A stretch of 64,000 nt of DNA from Dietzia aurantiaca (GCF_021033825.1 NZ_JAIFXZ010000010.1:62001-126000); one strand, 5' to 3'. Shown: positions 1-8,929, counted from the first letter of the stretch. Made by a program: numbers and translations. The notes: generated by a model not told the origin, from the letters alone.

Positions 1-748
1 CCTCGAGCGCCGAGCCCTCGAGGACCCTGGTCTGCATTCCCGCCGCACCGAGCAACTCCGCCATCCGGGCCACGAGCCACTCGGGGGTCTTCAGGTCCGA
101 GGGTGCGCCGGCGAGATCCCGGGCCAGCGCGGTGGCGCGGGCCGCCTCGCGAGCAGCCGCGACTGCCCGGTGGACGTGGTCGGAGGTGGCGGCGGTGTCG
201 TCGTCGTGGTCGTTGCCGGCCCAACGGTCTGATCGGCCGGCCCCCGTCTGCGCGGTGTCCACCCGCACCACCAGCTCCGGCGCCACCGGCGCCGGATCGG
301 CGGCGAAGGTGTCCTGACCGCGCGCGCCGAGCAGATACCCCAGGACCAGGTCGCCGACACGATCGGGGGACACCGCGTCCGGCACGTCCACCACCACCGG
401 GGCCGCGGCCCGCGCATCCCGCAGATGTCGCGCCACCGCCGCACCGGCACGGCGGTGGCCGAGCCCGTGATCGACCGTGCCGGCCCAGCCCGCCCGCGGC
501 GGCTCGTCGGCGAGCTCGACCGCGATCACCGCGCGCCCCTCGCGCACCTCCACACGAACCTCGTCCGAGCGCCCGCGCGGCGCGCGGCCCCGATCAGCGA
601 AACGGGTGATCACAGGCGTGGCGCCCTCGGGCGCGGCGCCGGAGACCACGCGTACCGCGGGCAGCGGGCGGCCCGGGACAGGACGGTCGATCGCGCCTCG
701 GCCGGGCGCGGGGCGGCCGGGGTGACAGCGACTGGGATCAGCGGACAT
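1..748 (-). CDS. Leucyl aminopeptidase family (M17), N-terminal part, cut by window edge
   Basis: The reading frame is open from ATG at 748 to the window edge (about 249 residues), so only the N-terminal domain and the start of the catalytic domain are present. Near the edge it reads ARDLAGAPSDLKTPEWLVAR, the segment that links the two domains in M17 aminopeptidases (usually ARDLVNxPxNxxTP). Upstream, DRVGDLVLGYLLGARGQDTF matches the family's G-LLG-Y stretch. M17 enzymes are two-metal cytosolic exopeptidases that release N-terminal residues. A GGAGGG ribosome site lies 8 bases before the ATG. The metal-binding residues would lie outside the window. It is the last visible gene of the minus-strand run that includes DUF3117 and the DivIVA-like gene. 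Confidence 0.75.
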   Translation of the reverse strand, partial: MSADPSRCHPGRPAPGRGAIDRPVPGRPLPAVRVVSGAAPEGATPVITRFADRGRAPRGRSDEVRVEVREGRAVIAVELADEPPRAGWAGTVDHGLGHRRAGAAVARHLRDARAAAPVVVDVPDAVSPDRVGDLVLGYLLGARGQDTFAADPAPVAPELVVRVDTAQTGAGRSDRWAGNDHDDDTAATSDHVHRAVAAAREAARATALARDLAGAPSDLKTPEWLVARMAELLGAAGMQTRVLEGSALE

Positions 749-823
749 CAGGGAACCCTCCGGACATATGAGTCGGCGCATCCGCCACGAGGGTCGGATG
801 CGCCGGGATCGGTGGACGTGCGA

Positions 824-991
824 CTACGAGGTGGCCTCCGCCAGCTCCACGCTCAGCGACTTGGCCTCATCGGGGGTCAGCTCGACGACAAGTCGTCCGC
901 CGCCCTCGAGCGGGACGCGCATGATGATCGCACGGCCCTCCTTGGCCGCCTCGATCGGTCCGTCACCCGTCCTGGGCTTCATAGCCGCCAT
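824..991 (-). CDS. DUF3117 small conserved protein
   Basis: A 55-residue protein that starts MAAMKPRTGDGPIEAAKEGR and contains GGGRLVVELTPDEA. This is the nearly invariant DUF3117 protein of actinobacteria (Rv1211 in M. tuberculosis, from memory). Its function is unknown. I chose the ATG at 991 over an upstream in-frame ATG at 1051 because the family starts here and an AAGGGA-like site precedes it. The small size and strong conservation suggest a structural or regulatory role. It lies between a DivIVA-domain gene and an M17 aminopeptidase gene on the same strand. Confidence 0.9.
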   Translation of the reverse strand: MAAMKPRTGDGPIEAAKEGRAIIMRVPLEGGGRLVVELTPDEAKSLSVELAEATS

Positions 992-1096
992 CAGGTCGAT
1001 TCCCTTCGTCCTTGTCCGCGAGGCGACACTGCGAGGCAGCGCCTGACCCACGATCGGTACCGCTAGTGGATACCGACGATTCTAGCGTGTTCCGCG

Positions 1097-1432
1097 TTAC
1101 CCGGATGCCGGAGTCGGTCGACCGTCCGACCGCCGGGACGCGGCGTCGGTCACGCCGGCCTGCCCGAGACGGGCCCGCAGCTCATCGATCTCACGCGCCG
1201 CCTCTTCCAGAGCCCAGTCGACCTCCGCCATCGTGTAGCCCCGGGCGGACATCCCGAAACGCACCGAGCGTAGATCGTCACCGGCGATCGGTCCTTCGGG
1301 CAACGAGGTGATCGTGTGCCCCTTCTCCACCGCCGGGAGCACCTCGGATCGGCCGAACAGCACCACGGACAGCGCGAACAGGGCCGCCGCGATGACGAGG
1401 GTGACCATCACGTAGATGACGACGGTGAGCAT
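1097..1432 (-). CDS. Membrane-anchored DivIVA-domain protein
   Basis: 111 residues. An N-terminal transmembrane helix (about residues 1-24, VVIYVMVTLVIAAALFALSV) is followed by a short linker and a DivIVA-type motif (LRSVRFGMSARGYTMAEVD, then a helical WALEEAAREIDELRARL). DivIVA domains bind curved membrane and recruit pole and septum machinery. This short version resembles Rv1209, which lies next to folP2 in mycobacteria. The ATG at 1432 is chosen over one at 1504 because a strong GGAGGAGGGG site lies 10 bases upstream of it and the extra N-terminus would be arginine-rich. Its job is not known; a role in polar growth is an inference. Confidence 0.85.
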   Translation of the reverse strand: MLTVVIYVMVTLVIAAALFALSVVLFGRSEVLPAVEKGHTITSLPEGPIAGDDLRSVRFGMSARGYTMAEVDWALEEAAREIDELRARLGQAGVTDAASRRSDGRPTPASG

Positions 1433-1510
1433 GGTCTGAGTTCCCCTCCTCCGGCGGGCGCGCCTCGTCAGGTGGCGGGCCCGGTTCGACTGCGAGTCTG
1501 GCACATCGGC

Positions 1511-2395
1511 TCAGGCCAGCCCGCGCACCGTCCTTGCCGGCGGGCGGGTGCCGACGATCGAGGCGACCATCTCGAGCGTGCGCAGGGTGCCGGGCACGTC
1601 GTGGGTGCGGAACACCCGGGCACCGCCGTACGCCGCCACCGCCGTGGCCGCGAGGGTGCCCTCGCCGCGGTTGTCGACGTCCGTGTCGAGGGTCTCGCCG
1701 ATGAAATCCTTGTTGCTCAGCGCCATCAGCACCGGGTGGCCCACGGCGACGATCTCGTCGAGACGCCGCAGCAGCTCGAGACCGTGGAAGGTGTTCTTCC
1801 CGAAGTCGTGCGTGGGATCGATGAGCACCCCGTCCGCGGGGACCCCGGCCGCGAGCGCCCTATCGGCGGCCGCGGTGAGCTCCCCCACCACGTCCCGGAC
1901 GACGTCCTCGTACCCGACCCGGTACGGGCGCGTCCGCGGCACCGCCCCGCCCGTGTGCGAGCACACGAATCCCGCCCCCGCCTCGCCCGCGGCGGCAAGG
2001 ACACCGGGGTCGTGCCCGGCCCACGTGTCGTTCACCAGGTCCGCGCCCGACGCGACCGCACGTCGGGCGACCGCTCCGCGCCACGTGTCGACCGAGATGA
2101 GCACGTCCGGATGTCGCCGCCGCACCTGCTCGAGGAACGGGACGACCCTGCGGGTCTCCTCCTCGGCGTCGACCATGTCGCCGGGCCCGGCTTTGACCCC
2201 GCCGATGTCGAGGATGTCGGCCCCGGCGGCCACCACCTCGTCGACCCGCCGCATCGCCGCCGTGTCGGTGAACGTGGCGCCGCGGTCGTAGAACGAGTCG
2301 GGTGTGCGGTTGACGATCGCCATCACCAGCGGGCGCTCGATCGGCACCGCGCGACCACAGAGGGTCGGCAGCACAGCCGGGACGGGACGCGTCAC
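1511..2395 (-). CDS. folP2: Dihydropteroate synthase-like protein FolP2
   Basis: 294 residues with a TIM-barrel dihydropteroate synthase signature. MAIVNRTPDSFYDRG stands for the family's (N)xTPDSFSDGG, followed by GADILDIGGVKAGPG, VLISVDTW, VNDTW and GVLIDPTHDFGKNT. FolP joins para-aminobenzoate to dihydropterin pyrophosphate in folate synthesis. The N-R-TPDSFYD variant and the neighbouring genes match the second actinobacterial paralog, FolP2, whose DHPS activity is doubtful (the M. leprae version is reported inactive as a DHPS). The GTG start overlaps the stop of the upstream LOG gene (GTGA), which favours it over longer starts. It is translationally coupled to the LOG genes. Confidence 0.88.
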   Translation of the reverse strand: MTRPVPAVLPTLCGRAVPIERPLVMAIVNRTPDSFYDRGATFTDTAAMRRVDEVVAAGADILDIGGVKAGPGDMVDAEEETRRVVPFLEQVRRRHPDVLISVDTWRGAVARRAVASGADLVNDTWAGHDPGVLAAAGEAGAGFVCSHTGGAVPRTRPYRVGYEDVVRDVVGELTAAADRALAAGVPADGVLIDPTHDFGKNTFHGLELLRRLDEIVAVGHPVLMALSNKDFIGETLDTDVDNRGEGTLAATAVAAYGGARVFRTHDVPGTLRTLEMVASIVGTRPPARTVRGLA

Positions 2396-2946
2396 CGACG
2401 ACCCCCGCAGGCGTCGAGGGCGGCGTCCAGGTCGTCCCGCACCACGAGACAGTCGAAGGCCTCCTTGTGGACCAGACCCTGCTCGGCCAGGTTTGCGACC
2501 CAGTCCAGCAGCGGGTTGTAGAAGCCGACCGGGTCGTAGAGGACCACCGGCTTGTAGTGGAACCCGAGGGAGGCCGAGGTCCACATCTCGAACATCTCCT
2601 CCATGGTGCCGATGCCGCCGGGGAGGGTGAGGAACGCGTCGGAACGCTCCTCCATCTCACGCTTGCGTTCCCGCATGGAGGTGACGACGACGAGCTCGTC
2701 GGCCGACGTGTCCGCCACCTCGCGGACCCGCAGCCCCTCGGGGATCACCCCGACCGTGCGCGCGCCGCCGGCGCGGGCCGCCTCGGCGAGCGCACCCATC
2801 ATCGAGACGTTGCCGCCGCCGGAGACCAGCGACCAGCCACGGCGGGCGATCGCGTCGCCCACGTCGGCGGCGATCTCCAGGAGCGTCGGATCGTAGGACG
2901 ACGAGGCGCAGTAGACGCAGACCCTCCGGCCCGGGACTGGTGACAT
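2392..2946 (-). CDS. LOG-family protein (cytokinin-riboside monophosphate phosphoribohydrolase-like)
   Basis: 184 residues with a Rossmann-like fold. VCVYCASSS is at the N-terminus, then VSGGGNVSMMGALAEAA and the diagnostic SDAFLTLPGGIGTMEEMFE (PGGxGTxxE, about residues 105-122). Proteins with this motif were long called lysine decarboxylases, but characterised members cleave nucleoside 5'-monophosphates, including cytokinin ribotides (LOG); Rv1205 is the mycobacterial example. The ATG overlaps the stop of the second LOG gene by one base, and the stop overlaps the folP2 start. The physiological substrate is not shown by sequence. Confidence 0.9.
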   Translation of the reverse strand: MSPVPGRRVCVYCASSSYDPTLLEIAADVGDAIARRGWSLVSGGGNVSMMGALAEAARAGGARTVGVIPEGLRVREVADTSADELVVVTSMRERKREMEERSDAFLTLPGGIGTMEEMFEMWTSASLGFHYKPVVLYDPVGFYNPLLDWVANLAEQGLVHKEAFDCLVVRDDLDAALDACGGRR

Positions 2947-3746
2947 CAGCGCTCGGCCCCCCGGTGTTCCTCGCCGTACAGGTCCTCCCGCTGTTCCGCG
3001 GTCACCGCCGCGCGCTCGTGGGCGTCCCGGATGTACTCGACGGTCTCGGACACCGAGTCGGTCACCAGGAACAGGTCCGTGTCCGGGGCGGAGATCATGC
3101 CGTGCTCGACGAGCGTGCCCCGGATCCAGTCGACCAGTGGGGTCCAGAAGTCCACGCCCAGCAACACGATCGGGAACCGGGTGATCTTGTCGGTCTGGAC
3201 CAGCGTGATGGCCTCGAAGAACTCATCGAGGGTGCCGAAGCCCCCGGGGGTACAGACGAACGCCTGCGTGTACTTGACGAACATCGTCTTGCGGATGAAG
3301 AAATACCGGAAGTGCAGGCCGAGGTCCACCCACCTGTTGAGGCCCTGCTCCATCGGTAGCTCGATCCCCAGGCCCACGGACCGGCCGTTGGCCTCCCAGG
3401 CGCCCTTGTTCGCAGCCTCCATCTGCCCGGGACCGCCGCCGGTGACCACGGCGTAACCGGCCTCGGTGAGCGCCCTGCCCAGCTCGACCGCCTGCTCGTA
3501 CACGGGATCGCCCGGGCGGGTGCGGGCCGAGCCGAACACGCTGACGGCGTCCGGCAACTCGGCCAGCGCGCCGAATCCGTTGACGAACTCGCTCTGGATC
3601 CGCAGCACCCGCCACGGGTCCGTATGCAGCCAGTCGGTGTCCTGGTTCTGGTCCAGCAGGCGCTGATCCGTGGTCGTCCGCTCGTCACCCTTCTGTCGGC
3701 GGACGAGCACGGGACCGCGCAGGTGCACGGGGTCGGTGGGGGCCAT
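2946..3746 (-). CDS. TIGR00730 LOG-family Rossmann protein, longer paralog
   Basis: 266 residues and first gene of the LOG-LOG-folP2 run. Compared with its neighbour it carries an N-terminal extension (about 65 residues, RRQKGDERTTTDQRLL...) before SVFGSARTRPGDP. It then has VVTGGGPGQMEAANKGA and the catalytic-site motif FVCTPGGFGTLDEFFE. It belongs to the LOG/TIGR00730 nucleoside monophosphate phosphoribohydrolases. This longer type is found beside dapE in Corynebacteriales. Two adjacent paralogs of different length suggest different substrates. An AAGGAG site (ttgAAACTCCTTCAgg read on the minus strand) lies just upstream of the ATG at 3746. Confidence 0.88.
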   Translation of the reverse strand: MAPTDPVHLRGPVLVRRQKGDERTTTDQRLLDQNQDTDWLHTDPWRVLRIQSEFVNGFGALAELPDAVSVFGSARTRPGDPVYEQAVELGRALTEAGYAVVTGGGPGQMEAANKGAWEANGRSVGLGIELPMEQGLNRWVDLGLHFRYFFIRKTMFVKYTQAFVCTPGGFGTLDEFFEAITLVQTDKITRFPIVLLGVDFWTPLVDWIRGTLVEHGMISAPDTDLFLVTDSVSETVEYIRDAHERAAVTAEQREDLYGEEHRGAER

Positions 3747-3804
3747 GGGCCTTGAAACTCCTTCAGGTGTGTGGGCGCGCCCGGTGTGCCGGGTGGGCGC
3801 GGGT

Positions 3805-4974
3805 TCAGCCGGTTGTGGTGAGGTAGGCGCGGAGCGTGGCGGCCACCTCGGTGATCTGCTCGGCGGGACAGTGTTCGTCCCGTGTGTGGGCCAGGCCCGG
3901 ATCGCCGGGACCGAGATTGACGGCGGGGATGCCCAGGGCGGCGAAGCGGGACACGTCCGTCCAGCCGTACTTGGCGCGCACCCTGCCGCCCGCCGCCTTC
4001 ACGAGATCCGCGGCCGCGGGCGCGGACAGTCCCGGTAGCGCACCCGGCGAGAGATCGGTGAGCTCCCAGGACAGGCCGGGCCCGGTGGGCGGCTCGTCCC
4101 CGTCCGGCACCCGGGGAAGGCCGGAGAGGCCGAGCGCGTCGAGAGCATGGGCCAGGGCAGCGTCCGCGTCGCGATCGGGGGCCGAACGGAAATTGACGTC
4201 GAGCCACGCCTCGTCCGGCACGGTGTTCCCGGCGACGCCCGCCGACATGCGAACCGCCTGGAGTCCCTCCCGGTAGACGCAGCCGTCGATGTCCACCGAG
4301 CGCGCCGCGTAGCCAGACAACGCGTCGAGCACGGGTGCCAGACGGTGCACGGCGTTGTCCCCCAGCCAACTACGGGCGGAATGCGCCCGCACCCCGCGGG
4401 CATGGACCCGGATCCGTAGCGTGCCCTGACAGCCGGCCTCGATCAGGCCACCGGTCGGCTCCCCGAGGATCGCCACGTCGCCGGCCAGCCACTCGCGGTG
4501 AGTGCGTTCGAGGAACCCCAGCCCGTTGGCCGTGGCCTCGATCTCCTCGCAGTCGTACATCACCAGCGTGAGGTCGTGCGCGAGTGCGGGTGAATCGGCG
4601 AGCGTGGAGAACAGGTGCAGGAACACCGCGTCGCCCGATTTCATGTCGACCGCGCCGCACCCGTGCAGAACCCGCTCCGCCCCGTCTCCGGTCACCCGGC
4701 ACGGCACGTTGTCCGCGATCGGGACGGTGTCGAGGTGCCCCGCCAGCACGACCCGGGTCGGCAGACCTCGATCCGTACGGGCCAGCACCCGGTTGCCGTC
4801 CCGGATGACCTCGACCCGTCCCGCCGCCGGACCCGTGAACGCGTCGACGGTGGAGACCAACGATGCGTGGACGATTCCGGCGATCCGATCCTCCTCCCGG
4901 GACGGGCTGGGGACGTCGACCAGGGCACGGGTGAGGTCGATCGGGTCGGCGGTCAGATCGAGGACGTCGGTCAC
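3805..4974 (-). CDS. dapE: Succinyl-diaminopimelate desuccinylase
   Basis: About 389 residues, M20 family. DapE hydrolyses N-succinyl-L,L-diaminopimelate to L,L-diaminopimelate and succinate in lysine and cell-wall DAP synthesis. Visible motifs are [11 protein letters not shown] (metal His and catalytic Asp), [14 protein letters not shown] (bridging Asp), MYDCEEIEA (general base and metal Glu), [11 protein letters not shown] and the C-terminal [15 protein letters not shown] (metal His). The start is uncertain: GTG at 4974 is preceded by AAGGTGG, the same ribosome site seen before the ferredoxin gene; GTG at 4983 and ATG at 5028 are alternatives. It is divergent from dapD, so a shared control region lies at 4975-5034. 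Confidence 0.92.
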   Translation of the reverse strand: MTDVLDLTADPIDLTRALVDVPSPSREEDRIAGIVHASLVSTVDAFTGPAAGRVEVIRDGNRVLARTDRGLPTRVVLAGHLDTVPIADNVPCRVTGDGAERVLHGCGAVDMKSGDAVFLHLFSTLADSPALAHDLTLVMYDCEEIEATANGLGFLERTHREWLAGDVAILGEPTGGLIEAGCQGTLRIRVHARGVRAHSARSWLGDNAVHRLAPVLDALSGYAARSVDIDGCVYREGLQAVRMSAGVAGNTVPDEAWLDVNFRSAPDRDADAALAHALDALGLSGLPRVPDGDEPPTGPGLSWELTDLSPGALPGLSAPAAADLVKAAGGRVRAKYGWTDVSRFAALGIPAVNLGPGDPGLAHTRDEHCPAEQITEVAATLRAYLTTTG

Positions 4975-5034
4975 GGCGTCCACCTTAGATGCCCGTCGCC
5001 GGAGCGCGTCGGGGGTGACGATTAGCATGGGACC

Positions 5035-6000
5035 ATGAGTGCACACGGAGCAGTCGCGACCGGAATCGCCACCCTGACGTCCGACCACACGGTCCTCGAC
5101 GTCTGGTACCCGCAGCCCGAGCTGGGGGTCGCCGCCGCCAGCGGTCACCGGGTCCTCTCCGGCGCCGAGGTGCCCGCCGAACTCGCCGCCCTGACCGGGC
5201 CGGATGCCGACCGTGGCGTCGAGCGCGTCGCGGTGCGGGTCGAGATCGCGGACCTCACCGAGCCTCCGGCCGACGCATACGACGCGTACCTGCGTCTGCA
5301 CCTCATCAGCCACCGTCTGATCAGGCCACACTTCGCCAACATGGACGGACTGTTCGGCACCCTGACCAACGTGGTGTGGACCAACTTCGGGCCCTGCGCC
5401 GTCCAGGGCTTCGAGATCGTCCGCGCCAGGCTCCGCGCCCGGGGTGCCGTGACCGTCCACGGCATCGACAAGTTCCCGCGGATGGTGGATTACGTGGTGC
5501 CGTCCGGCGTGCGTATCGCCGACGCGGACCGTGTCCGTCTCGGTGCCCACCTGGCCGAGGGCACGACGGTCATGCACGAGGGCTTCGTCAACTTCAATGC
5601 CGGGACCCTCGGCGCCTCGATGGTCGAGGGGCGCATCTCGGCCGGCGTCGTGGTGGGCGCGGATTCCGACGTGGGCGGCGGCGCCTCGATCATGGGCACC
5701 CTCTCCGGCGGCGGAAAGGAGACCATCTCGATCGGCGAGCGCTGCCTGCTCGGCGCCAACGCCGGCGTCGGCATATCGCTCGGCGACGACTGCGTGGTCG
5801 AGGCCGGCCTGTACGTCACCGCCGGCACCAAGGTCGAGATCCGGGCCGGCGCCTGGGCGGACAACGACCCGGTCAAGGCCGGTCAGCTCTCCGGGCGGGA
5901 CAACCTGCTGTTCCGCCGCAACTCGATCTCCGGCGCGGTCGAGGCCGTGCCGTGGAAGCGCGAGGGCGTCGCGCTCAACGCGGACCTGCACGCCAACTGA
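5035..6000 (+). CDS. dapD: Tetrahydrodipicolinate N-succinyltransferase, actinobacterial type
   Basis: 321 residues. DapD transfers succinyl from succinyl-CoA to tetrahydrodipicolinate, two steps before DapE. The N-terminal half includes [20 protein letters not shown], and the C-terminal half is a left-handed beta-helix with hexapeptide-type turns ([60 protein letters not shown]). Both fit the long actinobacterial DapD rather than the E. coli form. A weak GGGA precedes the ATG. It is convergent with dapC, with an IS30 element between them, and divergent from dapE, so three steps of the succinylase DAP branch lie together. Confidence 0.95.
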   Translation: MSAHGAVATGIATLTSDHTVLDVWYPQPELGVAAASGHRVLSGAEVPAELAALTGPDADRGVERVAVRVEIADLTEPPADAYDAYLRLHLISHRLIRPHFANMDGLFGTLTNVVWTNFGPCAVQGFEIVRARLRARGAVTVHGIDKFPRMVDYVVPSGVRIADADRVRLGAHLAEGTTVMHEGFVNFNAGTLGASMVEGRISAGVVVGADSDVGGGASIMGTLSGGGKETISIGERCLLGANAGVGISLGDDCVVEAGLYVTAGTKVEIRAGAWADNDPVKAGQLSGRDNLLFRRNSISGAVEAVPWKREGVALNADLHAN

Positions 6001-6062
6001 GGGTCCCCGCGCCGGCCCGGACCCGCGCGAGCCGATCGCCGTGGGCGGGGCCGGGAACCAGG

Positions 6063-6086
6063 CATCGACAAGAGCGTTCCGCACAC
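6063..6086. repeat. Left arm of 24-bp perfect palindrome flanking the IS30 element
   Basis: 24 bases, beginning CATCGACAAG and ending TTCCGCACAC, match the reverse complement of 7392-7415 without a mismatch. The arm lies outside the insertion sequence's own 28-bp inverted repeat. Removing the element and one copy of its GA duplication restores a hairpin with loop ATCGGTCGACCAGAAG. The arm starts 62 bases after the dapD stop and probably forms half of a bidirectional dapD/dapC terminator. Confidence 0.8.
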
Positions 6087-6095
6087 ATCGGTCGA

Positions 6096-7382
6096 GGGCG
6101 GTCTCAGGGAGTCAGCGCAACACCGTTGATGAGTTCGTTCATCTTGACATGGGGGCTGAGGAAGCCGTGGAGGGCGCGGGGGCGGATGTTGAGAAGGTGC
6201 TCGGTCTCGGCGAGTTCGTCATCGCTGAGGGTATTGAAGTCGGTGCCTTTGGGGTAGAAGTCGCGGATCAGGCCGTTCGTGTTCTCGTTTGATCCACGCT
6301 GCCACGGTGAGTGTGGGTCGCAGAAGTAGACCTTGCAGCCGGTTGCGACGGTGAAGTTGGCGTGCCCTGCCATCTCGGTGCCCTGGTCCCAGGTGATGGT
6401 GGCCACCAGCCGGGAGGGCAGGGCCGCGATCATCTTTGACAGCACGTCGTTGACCGTGGCGCTGTCCCGGCATCCGGGTAGCCGACCGATCAGTACGTAG
6501 CGGGTCTGGCGCTCAACCAGGGTGACCAACCCCGAGTTGTTGGGGCCCACGACCAGGTCGCCTTCCCAGTGCCCGGGAACGGCCCGGTCATCGACTTCGG
6601 CGGGCCGGTCGGTCAGGCGAGCCCCGTGCAGCCACGGGCGCGAGCTCCGGCGGGGTAGCGCGGAGGCGGGAATGCGATGCTTGCGGCCCGAGCGCAGGGC
6701 TTTTTCGACCTTGAGTTCCTGCCTCAGCGCGCCCTTGCCCTGGACGTAAAGGCCCTGGTAGATGGTTTCATGTGACACCTGCATCTCCGCCCGGTCGGGA
6801 AAGGTCAACCGCAGTTCGCCGGCGATCTGCTGCGGGGAGAACCGCTGGTTCAACCGTGCGATGACTTCGCGTCGTAACTGCACCGAGTCCAGCTTGCCTG
6901 GCCGATGACGCGCACGCTTACCCACCGCCAGATGGTGCGCCAGGCGAGCGTCGTACCGGCGCCGACCCCAATGCTCGAAGCAGTGAGCGCCGACTTCCCG
7001 AGACACGGTCGAGGCGGCCACGTTCAACCCGCGGGCGATGGCCCGGATTCCAGCCGGAGTCGGAAGGTCCAGCATCGCCTGGATAAACACCCGGTCGAAC
7101 AAGGTCAACCGGCGATACCTCGCCCCCGGGCGCAGCGGCCGTAACCGACGACCTCGCACATCGGCCACGCCGCCGCGTGCACCCACTTCAAAGCTCATGC
7201 CAGCGAGCTTGGCCCACCTCCAGGCCGTCGCCACACTGACACCCCACATCGCCGAGGCCTCACGCCCCGAGGCACCCTCGAGCAACGAGCACACCAGCCT
7301 CGCCCGCAGCCGCCAGTCCAGCTCCTTCGCCACCACACACCCCGATCCAGCCAGGGTGTTGCACTAGCTCCTTGAGACCGCC
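6096..7382 (-). mobile_element. IS30-family insertion sequence, complete
   Basis: About 1.29 kb with one transposase gene. The terminal inverted repeats at 6097-6124 and 7355-7382 match at 24 of 28 positions (GGCGGTCTCA...GCAACACC outside to inside). The left repeat overlaps the last codons of the transposase, and the right one lies about 20 bases before its start. A 2-bp GA direct repeat (6094-6095 and 7383-7384) fits the short target duplications of IS30 elements. Reading frame and ends are intact, so it may be active. It separates the convergent dapD and dapC genes without disrupting either. Confidence 0.88.
6104..7336 (-). CDS. IS30-family transposase
   Basis: 410 residues. The N-terminus holds a helix-turn-helix ([20 protein letters not shown]) and a second HTH region ([20 protein letters not shown]). 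The catalytic DDE core is intact: first Asp in [15 protein letters not shown], second in [13 protein letters not shown], and Glu in [20 protein letters not shown]. These are the standard IS30 motifs. It catalyses cut-and-paste or circle-mediated movement of the element, often into palindromic targets. No frameshift or stop is visible. Confidence 0.95.
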   Translation of the reverse strand: MVAKELDWRLRARLVCSLLEGASGREASAMWGVSVATAWRWAKLAGMSFEVGARGGVADVRGRRLRPLRPGARYRRLTLFDRVFIQAMLDLPTPAGIRAIARGLNVAASTVSREVGAHCFEHWGRRRYDARLAHHLAVGKRARHRPGKLDSVQLRREVIARLNQRFSPQQIAGELRLTFPDRAEMQVSHETIYQGLYVQGKGALRQELKVEKALRSGRKHRIPASALPRRSSRPWLHGARLTDRPAEVDDRAVPGHWEGDLVVGPNNSGLVTLVERQTRYVLIGRLPGCRDSATVNDVLSKMIAALPSRLVATITWDQGTEMAGHANFTVATGCKVYFCDPHSPWQRGSNENTNGLIRDFYPKGTDFNTLSDDELAETEHLLNIRPRALHGFLSPHVKMNELINGVALTP

Positions 7383-7391
7383 GACCAGAAG

Positions 7392-7415
7392 GTGTGCGGA
7401 ACGCTCTTGTCGATG
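7392..7415. repeat. Right arm of 24-bp perfect palindrome flanking the IS30 element
   Basis: Exact reverse complement of 6063-6086 (GTGTGCGGAA...TTGTCGATG). It ends 72 bases before the dapC stop. With the insertion removed the two arms would form a hairpin between the convergent dapD and dapC genes. See the finding on the IS30 target site. Confidence 0.8.
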
Positions 7416-7487
7416 AGGGGCTGTCGGTGAGGGGGCGCGCGGGTGGGCAGCGGCGGAGCGCGGGCCGGGCGAGGTGACCCGGCCGAG

Positions 7488-8609
7488 TCAGGCCAGGCGA
7501 CGGACCGCCTCGGCGATGGTCGCGTCCGTGGCCGTGAGGGCGATGCGGACGTGCCGGGCGCCGCGCGGGCCGTAGAACTCGCCGGGCGCCACGAGCACTC
7601 CGCGCTCGGCGAACCATTCCGCGGTGTCGCGGCAGGGCTCGTCGCGGGTCGCCCAGAGGTACAGTCCGGCCTCCGAGTCGTCGATCCGGAAGCCCGCAGC
7701 CTCGACGGCCGGGAGCAGCCGCTCCCGTCGGATGCGGTAGCGCTCCCGCTGCTCGGCCGCGTGGGCGTCGTCGACGAGTGCCGCCGCCATGGCCGACTGG
7801 ATCGGCAACGGCATCATCAGCCCGGAATGCTTGCGCACCTCGAGCAGCTCGGCCACCAGCGCGGGGTCGCCGGCCACGAAACCCGCCCGGTACGAGGCCA
7901 GGTTGGAGGTCTTGGACAGCGAGTGCAGTGCGAGCAGCCCGGTGTGGTCGCCCTCGCAGACCCGCGGGTCGAGGATCGAGGGCGCCTTGCCCTCCCACAC
8001 CAGCCCGAGGTAGCACTCGTCCGAGGCCACGATCACGCCCCGCTCGCGTGCCCAGCCCACGACCTTGCGCAGGTGCTCGATGCCGAGGACCTTGCCGGTC
8101 GGATTGGACGGCGAGTTGAGGAACAGCAGGTGCGGCGAGGACGGACCGAGCTGGGTGAGCGAGTCGGCGCGGACGACGGTGCATCCGGCGAGCAGCGAGC
8201 CCACCTCGTACGTCGGGTACGCCACCTCCGGGATCACGACCGTGTGGCCCGTGCCCAGTCCCAGTTGGGCGGGCAGTCCGGCGATGAGCTCCTTGGTCCC
8301 GATCGCGGGCAGGACCGCGTCCGGGGTCAGGCCGGCGACCCCGTGGCGCCGCGCCATGGAGTCGACGACGGCCCGGCGCAGCGCAGGGGTCCCGGCCGTA
8401 GTCGGGTACCCGGGCAGTGCGGAGTCCACGGCCAGAGCGTCCCTGATGACCGGCGCCACGTGATCGACGGGCGTGCCGACCGTGAGGTCGACAAGCCCGT
8501 CGGGGTGCGCCGAGGCGCGGGCCCGGGTCTCCGCCAGCGTGTCCCACGGGAACACCGGCAGAACCTGCCCGGGCGGCCGGCGCTCCGGGCGTGGTGCCAC
8601 CCGGATCAC
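7488..8609 (-). CDS. dapC: Succinyldiaminopimelate transaminase DapC
   Basis: About 373 residues, fold-type I PLP aminotransferase. It transfers an amino group from glutamate to N-succinyl-2-amino-6-oxopimelate. Motifs: VFPWDTLAETRARA at the N-terminus as in actinobacterial DapC, YPTTAGTPALRRAV, LNSPSNPTGKVL, SDECYLGLVW (PLP-binding Asp/Tyr), and HSLSKTSNLASYRAGFV with the Schiff-base lysine. The GTG at 8609 overlaps the ferredoxin stop (GTGA); GTG at 8600 is an alternative. The fdx-dapC pairing is typical of Corynebacteriales (Rv1177-Rv1178). With dapD and dapE it supplies DAP for lysine and peptidoglycan. Confidence 0.92.
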   Translation of the reverse strand: MIRVAPRPERRPPGQVLPVFPWDTLAETRARASAHPDGLVDLTVGTPVDHVAPVIRDALAVDSALPGYPTTAGTPALRRAVVDSMARRHGVAGLTPDAVLPAIGTKELIAGLPAQLGLGTGHTVVIPEVAYPTYEVGSLLAGCTVVRADSLTQLGPSSPHLLFLNSPSNPTGKVLGIEHLRKVVGWARERGVIVASDECYLGLVWEGKAPSILDPRVCEGDHTGLLALHSLSKTSNLASYRAGFVAGDPALVAELLEVRKHSGLMMPLPIQSAMAAALVDDAHAAEQRERYRIRRERLLPAVEAAGFRIDDSEAGLYLWATRDEPCRDTAEWFAERGVLVAPGEFYGPRGARHVRIALTATDATIAEAVRRLA

Positions 8610-8929
8610 TCCTGGTTCATCGGAGGCAAGGCCTTCACGAACGGGACGTCGTAATCGACCTTGCCCACCTTGGCGGCGCCACCCGGCGACCCCAGTTCCA
8701 CGAAGAAGTCGGCGTTGGCCGCGTTGTACTCGGTCCACTCGTCCGGGACGTCATCCTCGTAGAAGATGGCCTCCACGGGGCAGACCGGCTCACAGGCGCC
8801 ACAATCGACACACTCATCGGGGTGGATGTAGAGCATCCGGCCACCCTCGTAGATGCAGTCGACCGGGCACTCCTCGACGCACGACTTGTCCATCACGTCG
8901 ACGCACGGCTCTGCGATCGTGTAGGTCAC
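8606..8929 (-). CDS. 7Fe ferredoxin (3Fe-4S/4Fe-4S), FdxC-like
   Basis: 107 residues starting VTYTIAEPCVD. The first cluster cysteines are in CVDVMDKSCVEECPVDC, and CVDCGACEPVCPVEAIFYED supplies the second cluster. The pattern fits a seven-iron ferredoxin of the actinobacterial FdxC type, a soluble one-electron carrier. The GTG at 8929 is preferred over an upstream ATG at 9004: it has AAGGTGG five bases upstream and matches the family start. Its stop overlaps the dapC start. The electron partner is not clear from context; coupling to dapC may be only historical. Confidence 0.93.
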   Translation of the reverse strand: MTYTIAEPCVDVMDKSCVEECPVDCIYEGGRMLYIHPDECVDCGACEPVCPVEAIFYEDDVPDEWTEYNAANADFFVELGSPGGAAKVGKVDYDVPFVKALPPMNQE

